DNA of 64,000 bases from Cryptomeria japonica (Eukaryota > Streptophyta > Pinopsida > Cupressales > Cupressaceae): assembly GCF_030272615.1 (NCBI RefSeq), contig NC_081410.1, forward strand, positions 286,563,957 to 286,627,956. Reading direction: 5' to 3'. Both the position numbers and the translations under genes were made by a program. This document shows positions 10,401 to 23,329 of the stretch, one piece after another (the first letter of the stretch is position 1; the number at the start of each line of letters is the position of its first letter). The notes under the pieces are model-generated. The model was not told the origin of the DNA, searched no databases, and was given only the letters and a program-made list of their open reading frames with translations.

Positions 10401-12000
10401 TAGAAATAAAATGAAATAGAAGAGGATAAAGAGAGGCACAATCACATGACATCCCCCAAATTCACTCAATCAAAGAACCCCCCCCTACAAAAAAAATAAT
10501 GATTTGGCACTTTATACTTATTGCATGTACAATGGGCCACTTGCAAACAAGGGAAAAGTGGGCTTCTAATTTCAAGAGTATAACTACCTCAAATAGGCTA
10601 TAAGAGAATCAAACCAATAATGTGAGAGGTCTAAACTAAGATCCAAGAAAATCAAATAGGACAAAAAAGACTAAATACTAAAAGTACAATTTATACTCAA
10701 AATGGTGAAAAATTAATATCACCACATAAAAAATAGACAAAAAATTATACACTTTCAAAAAAAAATGGTACCTAAAAAGGAGGTTACATGAGCCTGAACG
10801 AAGCCCGAGAAGTTGTAGAATTGAGGATTGGATAGGTATAGTTGTTAAAAATAAAAAATTCTAAAAACATTTTCCACCAAGATTAGAAACTAACCATACC
10901 ACTATGGAGAGCATGAAAAATTAGCCCAAATAAAATAAATTGCATTGAAAAAGGCATCAAAATGACCAAGATATGAGCCTCCGAAGTTAGACTACAAAAT
11001 AAAAAAGTTCATTGGAGAGGGCTCAAAAAATATAAAAAATGTTGATGTAGTGTTGACATCAGCAAAAAACTATGCTAAATTTGACGATCCTATGATCGTC
11101 ATGGCAAAAATACCCTACCTACATGGTTGTACGGATCGCACATATGCGCTTACAAGGACAGGCAATGTGGAAATCCATACATATGAGGTGGTAGGTCTAT
11201 ATACTAAGGTAGCCAAATATGTGGTGCCAATTGATGTCGTTTGGAGGTATGGTTGGAGCTAGCAGACCTATGTGGATGAATCTCTATCTACGACATGTCT
11301 TTGTGTCATGTTGACTGAACAAATAACTTTTTGTGTGGCCCAACTAATGAGTGCCACATGTCACTAGCATGACAAAATCAAAATCCATTGGGTGCTAGTG
11401 GTTTCTAGAGAAATATCTCAGCTGTCATTGTCAGTTGACGACAGTGGCATTGGGTGAGACAAAGGTGGCAATGGCCATGACAGGGTCAACTAGAGCGGTG
11501 GACGTTGGCAGTAGGTAGCATAACCCAATGGTGAATGTGGTGTGGGTGATGCAGTGGAAAAACACAATAGAGATGCAGCGAGCAATGGGTAGTAGGTGCA
11601 TGGTCAGCCAAAACATAGCACAAAGGTGGAGTTGGCCAAGTGGAGTGGTGGTGGCATGGCTAAAGACAGGTAAGAGCCAAAGGGAAAACACAGTGGTGGA
11701 GGCAACTGATAGTGAAGGCTAGGGCAGTTAAGGAGTGAGGCGGAGTCAAAGGAAGCAATGTTGGCACTAAGAGTTGAGAGTCCCGACCAAGGCAATGAAC
11801 ACCAAACAGGGTAGTGATAATGTGTGTACGGGCCTAGCAGGGGCCAAACATGAGGCTGAAAAAAATAGTACAACACTCTGCAGAACAAGAAAAAGTGCAA
11901 GGTACTGTGGGGGAAAGGGTGAACAGACTTGATAGGGAGGACCCTAGATTGCTTGAGTTAGCTTGACTCACACGGCCTTTTTCCTAGCCTAACCCAGGAA
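10401..12000. other. non-coding stretch
   Basis: No gene is recognised. 10480-11050 is A-rich. 11400-11930 is GTGG-rich, and its short open frames on both strands look like composition effects. The leader and LTR of the old Copia should lie somewhere here, but no primer site or LTR partner was seen. Confidence 0.4.
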
Positions 12001-13450
12001 TGTTCCTCTCTATTTCCCTATTCCACTCTAGGTCCTCACTACCAAGGTTTGATACTCTGCTCTTTGTGAATTCACTTGCGTAAATCCACCAACTCACTAA
12101 TCCACCAGATCTCACCAGAGACCTTGCAAGGTTTTCTCTACCATGGATTATACCTACAACTTCTGCTAAGTTGTTTTCCTCCTCATACTTGGATCTTCTC
12201 TCCCTTTGATCCCATCTTCCCCTGGTTTGAGGATAACAGCCTAGACTCTAGTCTACCCTACAAGTGATTCCTCTTGGTCACTGATACCTAGTCGAGCTAT
12301 CATCAAGCTCGCCTAGGGCTAGTTTGCTGAAATGATTGACACCATTCCCTAGTCTGTTGCATACAGAACACTACTGTACATGGCTGGCCCTTATTGACAA
12401 CCTCCAATGGTCATGCAGATCCCATGATGGAGAGTCAAGATAGAGCCATGTTCACAAATGTGAAACACAAACAGAAAACAAGAGCACAAAAGGCGACTTT
12501 ATTTACAGAGACGAGCTTGGCACGAATGCAACTTGGAATTCAGAAAACAAGGAAAAACCACATTTACCCTATCTACATTAGCACTTAAGGATTTAAGCCA
12601 CGTTTACAATTTACAAACACAAATTGAATTCTGTGAAAAAGAACTAGAAAATGGTTTACAGATTGCTATTCAAAAGATGTTCTTGTTCTTCATGGAATCG
12701 AATCCATCCAACCTCCTTCTAAACTCTTTACAAAATGCCCCATTGGGTCTTTTATATCCTCCTAGACATGTCATGAATCTTCCCTAATGGACGAGATTGA
12801 ACTCGACACAATTGGTTTCCTGTTGTAACTATCTTTTCATTTTCATCGGGTCATCGGGTTAGCATTGCTTTCCTCATCGGGTCATTGGGTTAGTACCAAA
12901 ACACTTACTCTGATGTCCAATGGTAGTTTACAACTCACTTCCTTTTCTATCGGGTCATTGGGTTAGCCTCAAAACAGTTACTCTAATGTCCGATGACATT
13001 TTACCAATTGTGCACTTCCTCATTGGTTTCCATCGGGTCATCAAGTTAGCATCGAAACACTTACTTTGATGGCCGATGGTGAGCTCCCAATAGAATGCTT
13101 TCCCATCGAGTTATCGACATAGCCTAAAATACCTCTTGTTGATGGATGATGGTGTGCTCCAAAGTGTATGCTTTCCCATAGGGATATCGGGTGGCACTAA
13201 AACTAGTTATGCTAATAGCCGATGGCTCCTTCCGACTCGCTCCAACTACTGGCGACTTCATCGGGCTATTGGGGTAGGTGGAAAACACTCCCGCCGATAG
13301 CCAATGGCACCTCATCGGGTTATCGGGATAAGTATAGCCGATACATGAAATTTTTAAAAGAAGTCAAAATGCACTCCAAGATCCAAACATACAGCCTAAT
13401 GGACTCGAACCAGTCCTTATGCCAAAATTGCCAAAATTGAAAAGGGTCTT
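12001..13450. repeat. LTR-like debris with CATCGGG minisatellite
   Basis: No coding sequence is seen. 12845-13345 is an imperfect tandem array (listed separately). A single unit of the same sequence lies at 39366-39420 inside the 2.7-kb LTR of the minus-strand Gypsy, in the same plus-strand orientation, and the text before it (TTGTAACTATC against CTGTAACTAGC) is also similar. This suggests the region is a diverged LTR of that Gypsy family in minus orientation. Confidence 0.45.
12845..13345. repeat. imperfect tandem array, CATCGGGTCATCGGGTTAG unit
   Basis: Starts of the unit are at 12845, 12874, 12949, 13032, 13104, 13178, 13259 and 13312. The usual spacing is about 75 bp, with two short units. 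Each unit has ATCGGGTCATCGGGTTAGC-like text, then an AAAACACTTACT segment and TGATGGCCGATG. Units differ at many positions, so the array is old. Confidence 0.75.
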
Positions 13451-13817
13451 TGCTCACCCTTAGGTGCTCCTGCACCAAGACCCCTCCAAACGAATATAAT
13501 ATTTATTTTTTTGAAATTTTAAAGCTTTACAATATAATTTAAAAATTGATTTTTAACAAATATGAAAATAAAATTTTTGCACAAAAATACAATTTTTTTT
13601 TTTAAAATCCATATTGTACTACCTAGGAGGCAGAATTTTTTTCCTGATGCCCTAAAATTACCTTTCACCAAAACTAGTTGAATTTATACTCAAAATTCAT
13701 TGAAATCGTCTCCCAGACTCAATGGTGAGGTCAAAATCGGCTCCCATATTGCGCTACTCCTCAGATCCAAAAATTAAATGCTCCAAGATCTCTCTAAAAA
13801 GGCTACTCAATGAGGCC

Positions 13818-13834
13818 TCAATGGCTATGATACC
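13818..13834 (-). other. possible Copia primer-binding site
   Basis: The plus strand has GGCTATGATACCAA, complementary to TTGGTATCATAGCC, a Copia-like primer site one base off TGGTATCAGAGC. It adjoins the LTR candidate at 13836-14257. Internal coding for a minus-strand element is not recognisable below 13818. Confidence 0.4.
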
Positions 13835-13835
13835 A

Positions 13836-14257
13836 AGTAAGAATTTGTCAAAAATAACCAAGATCTAGCATGCAATTAATAGGACAATGTAAGAGACAAA
13901 AAATTGATAAGAACAAATTGTATTATCATCAAGATGTAAAATATGATCAACTGGATCAACCATACAATGAAGATGAGCCTACTTATAAAGGGTAGGTGAG
14001 GGTAGGTAGGAGAAATAATAAAATATTCCACAAGAGGTGGATCACCCACTAAAGGTGGAATGTAACAACAAGATAAGACCACAAAAGATGGAATTTCTCC
14101 TACAAGCAACTTCCTTATGGGCACACTTCCCTAAGTGTCTCATATCCAAACTAATATGAGATGCATTATCCCAAGTAAACTTAAGTAAAGTGTAATTATG
14201 AGACATAATTTATACCAATAGAATTAAAAGTTTAGAATATATTCTTCACATGACACA
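13836..14257 (-). repeat. candidate short LTR, minus strand
   Basis: A block of about 420 bp begins two bases beyond a primer-like site and ends in TGACACA, which gives TGTGTCA at the outer end on the minus strand. A good TATA box, CCCTTTATAAGTAGG on the minus strand, lies at 13978-13992. No second copy is present in the window, so the LTR call rests on these signals alone. Confidence 0.4.
13978..13992 (-). promoter_or_regulatory. TATA box of candidate LTR
   Basis: CCTTTATAAGTAGG on the minus strand, in the middle of the putative LTR. It fits a plant TATA box; no expression evidence is available. Confidence 0.4.
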
Positions 14258-15281
14258 TCTAGGGTTTTTATGGAGCATTTCACCTTAGGAGGGTTTCACC
14301 TCATCCTTTCATCATGAAAATAGAGTGTCTTTTGTTTCAAGAATCATGCAAACTTATCCATACCTAGTTTTGTCATTGGGTACTCCTTCAAGAGGCAATC
14401 ATATGGACCTTTGCAAAGGTTAACCCTCAGAAATAGCACTTTGAAGGCTCCATGCCATAGTTTCATATCAGTGAAGGAGTAGTCTTTTTAAATGTATATG
14501 ATGTTTTTTTTAAGAAATTGTGGAAGGTTTCAATAGGGCATAAAGATCATTAAGTTCAACATGAAGAAAAACCATGCACACAAAAGATACCATTACAGGT
14601 CACTTCCAACTTTTTGAAACCCTCTCTTCACCATTCATGAAGAAGAACTTCAAACTTGCATATGCATGACGGGTCTTGTATCTTATATTTATAAATACAC
14701 TATTGTTATGGAGAAGTAGCTCAATGTGAATAAACATATCTTTTGCTTACAGTATTAAAGTTGTTACAAAAAAATGGTCTAGTTATTATCTTTGCCTTAA
14801 AAAGTTTAGAGGATAGTGTTACCAAATTTTTATCACACCTAAATTTGGTGACCTATATAGGCCATTATATATTGCAGTTGAAAGAGGTAGAAAAAACTTT
14901 TTTCAGTTTCTTCATCTTTACATCATGGTTTGAAAGTCAAAGTTTGTTTCAAGATATGCAAGAATTTTAGTGAAGTAACAACTAGATTGCATTAGAGAGA
15001 TGTGGAAACATAAATTTCTGATTTTAATTCACAAATAAACATTTATGTTATACAAAGTATTCATTTTCAGATGTGAAATTGTTTAAACCAAGAAAAAAAT
15101 ATTCAAGTTCAAACTTGCATAAAATACATATTTATTTATGAAAACAAACTATTTACAAGATCCCACACAAGATGTGGGAATAACTAAGAAAAGATCACAT
15201 TGATCATAGAAATGTAAACATAGAAGAAATAGAAAAATGTATGAAGAAAGGAAAGAAAGAACCCATCATTGCTTGGATAGG
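14258..15281. other. non-coding stretch
   Basis: No gene is recognised. If the exon candidate at 15282-15357 is real, the T-rich minus-strand sequence just below it, including an ATAAATAAATATG segment near 15134-15145, could be its 3' untranslated region. Confidence 0.3.
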
Positions 15282-15357
15282 TTAATGAGTTCTACAAAAG
15301 AGTCTTATGATCAGCTTTGTTGATTTGAGCACCTCATTGTCCACTCCATGTGATGAC
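15282..15357 (-). other. exon-like island (possible last exon)
   Basis: On the minus strand a strong polypyrimidine tract (TCTCTCTCTTTTAG) ends in AG, directly followed by a short open stretch beginning SSHGVDNEVLKST and closing at a TAA about 24 codons later. The sense strand beyond it is T-rich. The protein is not recognised. This could be a terminal exon of a host gene with long, transposon-filled introns, or a chance match in pyrimidine-rich DNA. Its phase (one leading base) does not fit directly to the other candidate exon at 19595-19684. Confidence 0.25.
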
Positions 15358-15524
15358 CTAAAAGAGAGAGATAAAAGAGTTTGTTAGAGCTCTAGGTTAT
15401 CCCTTTCGCTCTTGCATACACAATGGTACTCCTAGTGTGCCTACACTACTATATCAGATTCAGAACAGAAGAGAAATAGTGCAGATATGATGCCATGAGA
15501 AGTGGGCAAGAGCAATTTTTTTTT

Positions 15525-15630
15525 ATCTAACTTGTTTGTTTAATGTGCAGATACAGGTTTTCATTTCATATCCATCATGTATGTGGGTTAAAATGGGCTC
15601 CCGAAGGGGTTGAGCTCAGCATACATGTCA
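15525..15630 (+). repeat. shared 100-bp LTR module, first copy
   Basis: TAACTTGTTTGTTTAATGTG, CAGATACAGG, GTGGGTTAAAATGGGCTCCC and GGGGTTGAGCTCAGCATACA. It marks the likely start region of an LTR. Confidence 0.75.
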
Positions 15631-17810
15631 CTACTCATAGGGTGACACAAATCAGCTATCAAACATGAGACATAGTTTCATCCATGGTCCCATATATTGG
15701 CATTCAATGACAGGTAAAATCTGCCATCCAATGACAACACATACAACAATGAATAAAATTGTATCCCATGGTCAACAATTTACTAATATCATCATGTGAG
15801 TAAGAGAAGTAAGTGAGGTCACAATAGGGCTAGGGTTTCTTATTTTCATGAATATAAAAAAAAATAGAACCTCAACTCAGCAAAGCACTGATATAGCTAA
15901 CTATTGATTCTTATAGTCTACCAAAGGAACTAAGATAGATGTCCATGATAGAATGAAAATAGTTACAATAAGGTTGTCATGGTAGCTACTCCACATAAAA
16001 GTCACACTGTCAAATGTCTAATTTGAAGATCAAAAGAACAATGAATAATGAAAGGAATAAAAGTTCTATACAGTTCATATGGAGAGTCATGGACAACCTC
16101 AAAAGTGGAATAAATTCAATAACAAAGAGGAACCTCCACGGGCAATGACAATGATAGTTAGAACACAAGTCTATTGAGAATGTATGACCACTGACAAATA
16201 TAGAGAAAGGGTATATACATTAAACGGATCAAGGAGTAACAATCATCATAAAGTGTAGTCACTAACTTTACACAAGTGGTAAAGACAAACTTAGAATAAA
16301 TGCTCACAGTTGCTCTCATTATAGTCATAATAGTCACTATCAAAGATACAAATATCACATTATCAATCAAGAAGAAAATTTCTATCTTACAATAGGAGTA
16401 TAGCTATAGTAACTTTTTCAATTCAAGGTATCAAAGCTATCCAATAATAAAGTCAACATTCATGCATCAATGACTCAAATGAGCAAGAGGTTACTATTAA
16501 AAGAACACAATAAATTAGTGTGATTGTCTTTTCATACCAAGTTTTTGTCAATAGCAGACAAAGGTTACACCCTTATCAACAAAGGAAGCAACTTTAGACA
16601 AAGTATGTAAACAGTGATAGCGATCAGAGATTACACTTACACAATTTACCAGTCAAGTCAATAGATAGCACCAAAGTCTCAGAGAATGAAACCATAATCA
16701 AGTTAGTTTGTTGGTGAAAAGAATAAGATATTCAAGATTTCAGTCTCAAGGTATACAAGAATAGTGAAATAGTCATCAAAATCAGGGCAAGGATACCCAA
16801 GGAACAACCAAAGGTACATACAATCAACAAAGAGAAGAAATACAAGAACGGTCCTGGTCACAAAGAAATGAACAAATAAGAAGCATATACATTCATGTTA
16901 TTTTGTGACAATGAGCTCAATAAAGATAGTAACAACTATGACAAAGACTTCTACATTGATGGTCACATTCTAAGATCTAAACCTTAAGGGTGTAATGATA
17001 TATTGTTGCATTTAACCCTAAACTCACTATAAGTATACTATCACTGTCATCTATGAGAGTCTTAGGAGGCAATGAAGGTCATTTGAATTTAAGGTCATTT
17101 TCACAGACCATCCATACATGAAGAAGGATTCAAAAATTCATATTCAATATATTGGTAAAGATAGTAACCTAGAAGTAAACATAGATCACACCAACAATGG
17201 TCTTAATCACTTTCTAAAGAGCACAATGTCAAGAGGAACTTAAGGACTGTGATGGAGTATTAAGCATATAAATTTTCCATAGGTCAATGAACAAGAAGAT
17301 ATTATCATAGTGAATCAATGATGCAACCCATGTAAAGTAAAGGACAGTGATCCCAAGAAAGTATGAAGTTCATAAACTATCATACCAAATGAACAAACAT
17401 AGTCCTAGCAGTCACAACTGATAATAGTAAATAAGGATACACAGTACTTCATTGACACCATACACAAAGCATCTGTCATAAATACTGTAATACATCAAAG
17501 TACACGACAGACCATAGAAGTGTTAAGCCTGAAATAAAACATCTCTAGTAGAAAAGCTACAATAGTGAGATGTATTCTTGACAGTCAAGATAATAGAATA
17601 ACTATTAAGTATAGAAAAGGACTGTTAAGACTACATATAATACACTCTATAGTGAATATAATATCAAAAGAAAATAACTTGCAGTTCAGAGACAAAAAAT
17701 GTTGATGCCAAAACAACCACCATAAAGGTAGTCACTATTTTTCTTGACAAGCCAAAGATTTTATCATATCTTTCCAAAGTACGGATAGTAAGGGAAATAC
17801 ATATATGACA

Positions 17811-19255
17811 AAAGATATAACAACTCATAAGAAAGTCACAGTCAAATGATAAACACTCCTAGACTTTAAAGTATCACCTGTAGCAACATCTAGAATAGTT
17901 TTAATGATATCCAGACTAAGTTAGATATTGTTGTGAGAATGTCAACAAATCACTGTATAAAAGAGCACACGAACTTATATAAGCAGTCATTCCTTGTCAA
18001 CAATGATTAGATACATTGTGAAAGAACAATGATTACACCACACATCAGGTCTAAAGGAGCAGTTCCTGTCAAAAGTAGAGTGTTCACAATGAAAAGGGCG
18101 TCATCAAATAGTAGTGATTTATGAATAAAGCTACTACTTTTGAGATATCAAGGAAGGGCACTATGGCCAAACATAAAGAATAAAAAGTTAGTATTGTCAA
18201 AACAAGATACCAAGGGCATCAAGTTTCATAAAAAAAATATAAGCTGAAAAGTCTAGGTGACTGCAAAACTATGACAAATAGCTTACAATACATATATTGA
18301 TCATTAAAGATCTTAGAGGTTAAAACAACAATGTTCAACCAAAACATGGAATACATAAAGATATGATAGTCCCAGTCATAAAGCAGTAAGTATAGGGTAA
18401 AACAAATGAGCATAAAGAGAAGACCCATAGAGGGTTATGGAACACTCACAACACACACATGGGTATGAAGAACCAAGACAGTGATCAAAATATATTGAGA
18501 ACAATCCCAATATCAAAGAGCATATTTAAAGGGTTACAGTTATCTAATCAAGTGACGACCCTTTTAAAATTGTCAATACAAAGTGCGTGTTAAAAGACCC
18601 AAGAATGGTCAAGTTTTTTTTTCTCTCTTATACATTTATGTTGACAGTAAAAAGAGTCATTGAAGAAAAAATCAGTTACAAACATTGCAGACAGTTTTGA
18701 TAAAGGAGCTCATATACAATGAATGCATAACATGTAAACTAAGAGCACTAATATGAAGAATCGGTCAAAACCCTAAGCATAAATGATAGCCTTCTAGTGC
18801 TAAGGAATAGATAATACAGATAAATCAGAGACAATATATAGATATTACTGCAATAAAGCAAAGGTCTATTCATGTCATGAATATTGCTCACAATTTTAGG
18901 TCATCAAAGAATACCCATTGAGTACACAACTGAAAACCCTAGAAATATACATGCACCAAAAGTAGATATTTCTGCAAATAAATCTCTTACAGAATAAGAA
19001 CAACAAATGACGATAGAAGATTGACACATACCAGCTAAAATGGCTATCTCAAGATTGCAAAGAAGATTCCTACTCAAAGTAAAAGAGTGCATGTTGCCGC
19101 CAACAAATAGTTTTCTCAAAGAAGACACATAAAGAAAAATGAGAAGATGCAAATGCTTTTAGGGTTTAAACTTCTTTACATACCCTAAACTTTTCTCATG
19201 GGCTCTTATTTTTACAAAGAAAGGCATGCATATAATTAAAAGCCATGTTAGTGAC
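17811..19255 (+). repeat. dispersed repeat, partner of 56055-57517
   Basis: The text runs in parallel with 56055-57517: AACTCATAAGAAAGTCACAG, GTATCACCTGTAGCAACATC, CTTATATAAGCAGTCA and many more. Homology begins near GGAAATACATAT (about 17792) and ends at AGCCATGTTAGTGACT. Possible TATA-like words (TATAAAAGAGC, TATATAAGCAG) at about 17956-17985 are kept in both copies. Confidence 0.8.
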
Positions 19256-19594
19256 TGTTACCAGATTTTTACCTACAGGCTCAACCAGGTAGAGCCACTA
19301 AGTTTTTAAGAAAACGGTACATTTTATAACCTTCTATGCTGCATTTAGTCATACAAATGAATTAATATTAAAAGATTACATGGATATAAATCATTGAATT
19401 CATACATGTGAATGAAACATAAAAGATTTCACAATCTATTGAAAATGTAAATCTTATTGAATGGAATAAAATACATGTGTCTCACACAACAATCCATGAG
19501 ACTGACTGTGTTCAGTTGATACAAATAAGTATTAACATATACATGCATGAGAAAATTTGAAAAGAAAAGAAGACATGTAGGGAAGGTAACCAAC

Positions 19595-19684
19595 CATTTC
19601 CTGAATGACTGGTTTTGTCGGCTTGATCTGCTCTTGTTTATCTTGCTTCGCCTTACCAGCTCCCTGATCTTTAGAGCCCCGTGT
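19595..19684 (-). other. exon-like island, 90 nt
   Basis: A GC-richer island in AT-rich DNA. On the minus strand it is preceded by a branch-like TTCTAAC and an AG, is exactly 90 nt and fully open, and is followed by GTTGGT. It encodes a Lys/Gln-rich segment (TRGSKDQGAGKAKQDKQEQI, then KPTKPVIQEM). The pattern fits an internal plant exon in phase 0. I do not recognise the protein. It lies between two LTR-type repeats, so it may be a host exon stranded among insertions or a fragment captured by a transposon. Confidence 0.3.
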
Positions 19685-19798
19685 CTTGCATTAAGTGCAT
19701 ACAATGAGTTAGAACAAAAGTTCTGAGCAATGAAAGGTTGCATCCTATACATGCACATCTACTCATGCATACATATACTAATCACTAAGTATATTAGA

Positions 19799-22700
19799 TG
19801 TAGTGCCTATTTTAAATATCAAAAAATCAAACAAGGAGTCATCATGCAAACCTCAAATATGTCTAAATTTTTCTAACATGTTTGTGTCATGTGCAGAAAC
19901 AGGTATAATTATGTTCATTTTTAGCATGTGGGGTAAAATGTGTCTCCCACAAGGGTTGAGACCAACATGCAAGTGAAATGTATAGGTATTGCATCTTTAT
20001 CTAAGGCCATTTGAGCCCAGAGTCTCATTGAATGAATAATCAGATGAAAAAAAGAATGATGGTGTTGATCTTTGTATTTGTCACCAAAAGATTTATTCAA
20101 CAGAAACTCTGGACTTAAAGAGTCTCCAAGTTTTATGTTGTAGAAGTAATGAAGGGCTATTAAAGGGACATGGTATTATTATGATGAAACCTTTTAGTTT
20201 ACATTCTCAGATCTAAAAGACCAAGTAGAGAGCAACCATCCAAAGCGCAGTGAAAATAGACAAAATATAGAAGTGGCAGAGATTCAAAATACAACAATAC
20301 AATTGTATTCCACTAACAAAACTTGGTCTACAAGGACTAAATTGCAACAAAAATTTGAGTTCATAAGATTCAATGTGTAGAGCAGTATAATGAATTCAAG
20401 GACAAATAATGATCAAATTTTCATGAAAGTATGTCAATTCAGGGAGATCAATATTCATCCAAGCACATTGATAGTCACATAGGCTAAGAGCTACAACCAC
20501 AAGGCTCGCTAAGACAAATATAAGAGTTCCCAAGATCGTCAAAATAGTCATTAGCTACAACCATTTTTGGGCAAGATTTTACAAAAAGAAGCATATTGCA
20601 ATGTTTCAAGCATTAAATATAAGAAATAACACAAGATTTCTGAATCAAGGATATTATGCATACATATCAAGAGCTAAGATAGTCACATGAGTAGGTCTGA
20701 TTTAGTCACTTCCAACTTGAGGTTTCACTCAGAGCTTTTATGAGAAGAATCTACATCAACAAATAGTCAAACATAAAATGGCCATAACATAGTCAAGGCT
20801 TACTTTCATATTCAAAAGGTAGAATTTTAGTCACCATGTGTAGATTTATCCCACCATAACTTGTGGACCTCTTGTTAGGAAAATATCGCCACATCAATGA
20901 GTGAAAAAAGCAAATAACATAACAGATTGAAATGTCCATGAACTTCTAGTTTGTGGCAGACAAAAGATCAAGGACAATGCATGATTAATACCTTTATCAA
21001 AGCCACATTAATAGAATGGTGGTCAACACAGAGTGTGCATCTGATAATTTCAAGACGTTGAAAGAATACTTCATCAATGATGGTCTCCAAAGATAAGAGA
21101 GATATATAAAACTATTTTGAAACATAGTTAAGGAAAAATGAATTGATTCAGAACTTACCCATTTCACATGCTGACCTACAGGACTGTTTTTAGAAATTTT
21201 CAAGAAAACCCTCATTTTCAGCATTGGTGGCCACAGAGAATGCGAAGAATTTACTTTCAAAATACTGCCATTATAAAGATCTTAAGTATTTTTTGGGGTG
21301 TGGTATGTAGTTTCAGCAAAAACTCTTAGGTCGTGAATCATAGAGCAACAAAGACCACAATGTGCTTAAGGTAGATTGACATGAACTATGAAATAAACAA
21401 GGATTCATTGATATAAAGCCATTTTTGTCAAATAATAAAATATGAGCAGTTCAAGACATGTTCTGTGTGCAATATGTTCAATGCAGAATATCAAAACAAA
21501 GGAAATAATTTATAAATCTACCAATGGCGGCCTGATTATAAACTCAAAAATGCATTGAATCTCTATCGAAGAAAACCTTCATTTAAGACAACAAAGTAGT
21601 GACAATGGGAGTAAATATTTCTAGTTCATACTGAAGGAACATTCATCTACAAATTGTTTCTAGAAGCCCTCATGGTGGTGGCCCATAATAGAGAAGAGTG
21701 TGCACAAAGATAGCTAGGGTTTCAAACCCTTGGTGCCCTGTAGCTTCCTTGTGAAGTTTCAACATGAAAATGAAAATAAAATCTTGATCACTTCTTTGTT
21801 TAGGGTTTCCTTTACCCTAGTTTAACCATGGGGTATTTTATGGAATTGATTTTATAAAATGCTTTTGAATTAATCAAAAATCGTGGCCTCATATTTTTAG
21901 AATATGCTAACTATTATCACTTGTATATAGGCAACTAGGGGAGTCCTCTCATAAGTGATTTATATTTCTTGATGTTTCGCATAAACAGTTTTCAAATATG
22001 AATCATATGCCACATCACCTTATTTCAAGGATTCATTCAAGGAAAGTTAAGGCCACCTTCTATACATATGGATCAAATAAAGGAGGAGTCATAAAACTTT
22101 ATGCCATGTGGGATAACTTTATCTAGGTCTTAGGTCAACTTATGAAGGCTTTATGTTTTCTGTTTTACATTTAGTTTGTACATAAGACAAGTGGGATTAT
22201 AAACCTTATCCTTTTTTGTTATATTTTTAATGCAAAATAGTGACTTAGTCAATCTAAGAGAGGTTTTAGGATTTGGTTGTCATTTGTCATCATTTGGAGA
22301 GGGTTTTTAGTACATGTGGACTTAGTTGGAGCACATTTCTTGGAAATTATGGTTGGATAGGGTCAAGATGGACTTTTTCACTCATTTGGAGGTTTTATGG
22401 AGAGAATATAGGCCCTAGATTTAAGGGTTTTTAGATACATCCGACTCCAATTTGTTGAAGGTTCATATTCTTAGGGATTTTTGGTGGAGCTTGATGATTA
22501 TATATTCATCATTATAACTTATTTGGAGGGAGTTCTTCTTATGCAGTCTTGTACTTAATGACTTTTTTGAGTCCTAAAGAGCTTTTTATGAGTATTGTTG
22601 TAACTCTTTTAATATATGAATATAGAGAAGCCTTGGATATCAGTTTTTTGAAGCATTTTTCCTACTTATTCTTGTGGTATTGTGCATTATAAAGTGATTG

Positions 22701-23190
22701 ATCAAGCTACCTGTGAGGTAATAGTTATCTCCTTATAGCTTTGTCTCATTCTTTTGCCTTTTCCGCAAATAGTTTGTTTGTGTAGGTTTCTAGTTGTGTT
22801 TAAAAATGCATATGGCTCTTAAATTGTGAACTTCCTTTTAAGTGAATGTGTTTTAGCCTCCTAGTGAAATATTTATGCAGAAACATGCTATAATAATCTA
22901 TGCAAGCTTAGTTTTAGTGATTTGGAATCAAGTGTTTTCATTTTTTGAGTTTTCATAATCTTATTAATATTGGTGCATCACCTTTAGGAGTAGGTTTTTG
23001 TTTTATGTTTCTCCCTTACTCTTTTCCTCAAAAGTTTTAATTATTAGATTAGGTGATAACTAGCTAGGAAGCCGACCTCATTCAGAGGTTCATTCCAAAA
23101 TTAGGTGACCTATAGCCTTGCAATGTCCCCATGTTTCTCTGAGATGTTAAGTTTCATAGCTTTATAAGAGTACAATTTCAGTAGATAACA
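19799..23190 (+). repeat. 5' LTR of plus-strand Gypsy
   Basis: The inner end is firm: ATAACA at 23190 followed by a Gypsy primer site. The outer end is inferred from the shared 100-bp module (19871-19975), which in the minus-strand Gypsy LTR starts about 100 bp inside the LTR; TGTAGTGCC at 19799 is the best start. That makes an LTR of about 3.4 kb. The first part is A-rich, and from about 21750 the strand bias flips to T-rich up to the primer site. The T-rich end is related to 57518-59059 (for example GAAGCCGACCTC against GAAGCCAGCCTGG, and GCATCACCTTTAGGAGTAGG against GTATCACCTCCATTAGG). Confidence 0.5.
19871..19975 (+). repeat. shared 100-bp LTR module, second copy
   Basis: TTCTAACATGTTTGTGTCAT, GTGCAGAAACAGG, GTGGGGTAAAATGTGTCTCC and AAGGGTTGAGACCAACATGC. 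It supports an LTR start just upstream, near 19799. Confidence 0.75.
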
Positions 23191-23191
23191 A

Positions 23192-23213
23192 TTTTGGCAT
23201 GCCCAGTGGGACC
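23192..23213 (+). other. primer-binding site of plus-strand Gypsy
   Basis: TTTTGGCATGCCCAGTGGGA follows the LTR end ATAACA. It has the TTTGGCA...GTGGGAC form also seen at 38082-38103 and 62086-62108, so all three Gypsy elements here prime in the same way. The exact tRNA was not determined. Confidence 0.7.
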
Positions 23214-23329
23214 AGTTTGAATCGAACAAGTCAGTATAATTTTCATGTCTTGCTAGTTTTGATATGCTATCAACAAGTTGCAGACCTGTATGAGGTCCAT
23301 TTTTTGCATATCTGGCGACTTAGTTGAAG

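Larger units (their letters stand above)
15424..19255 (+). repeat. long A-rich LTR-type repeat, copy 1
   Basis: About 3.8 kb of strongly A-over-T biased plus-strand sequence, rich in AGTCAT/CAGTCA words, with no coding potential. A 100-bp module at 15525-15630 recurs near the start of two LTRs (19871-19975 and, inverted, 40651-40745). 17811-19255 matches 56055-57517 at about nine bases in ten. It is best read as the U3 part of a very long Gypsy LTR that lacks its R-U5 end. The exact start (TGGTACTC at 15424) is a guess. Confidence 0.45.

Noticed and set aside
11431-11900. Overlapping 86- and 98-codon minus-strand frames
   Set aside because: They arise from GTGG-rich composition; the two frames are open together and neither has a recognisable domain.
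12845-13345. CRISPR-like array
   Set aside because: Units are degenerate, spacers are related to each other, and the setting is a plant genome; it is a minisatellite.
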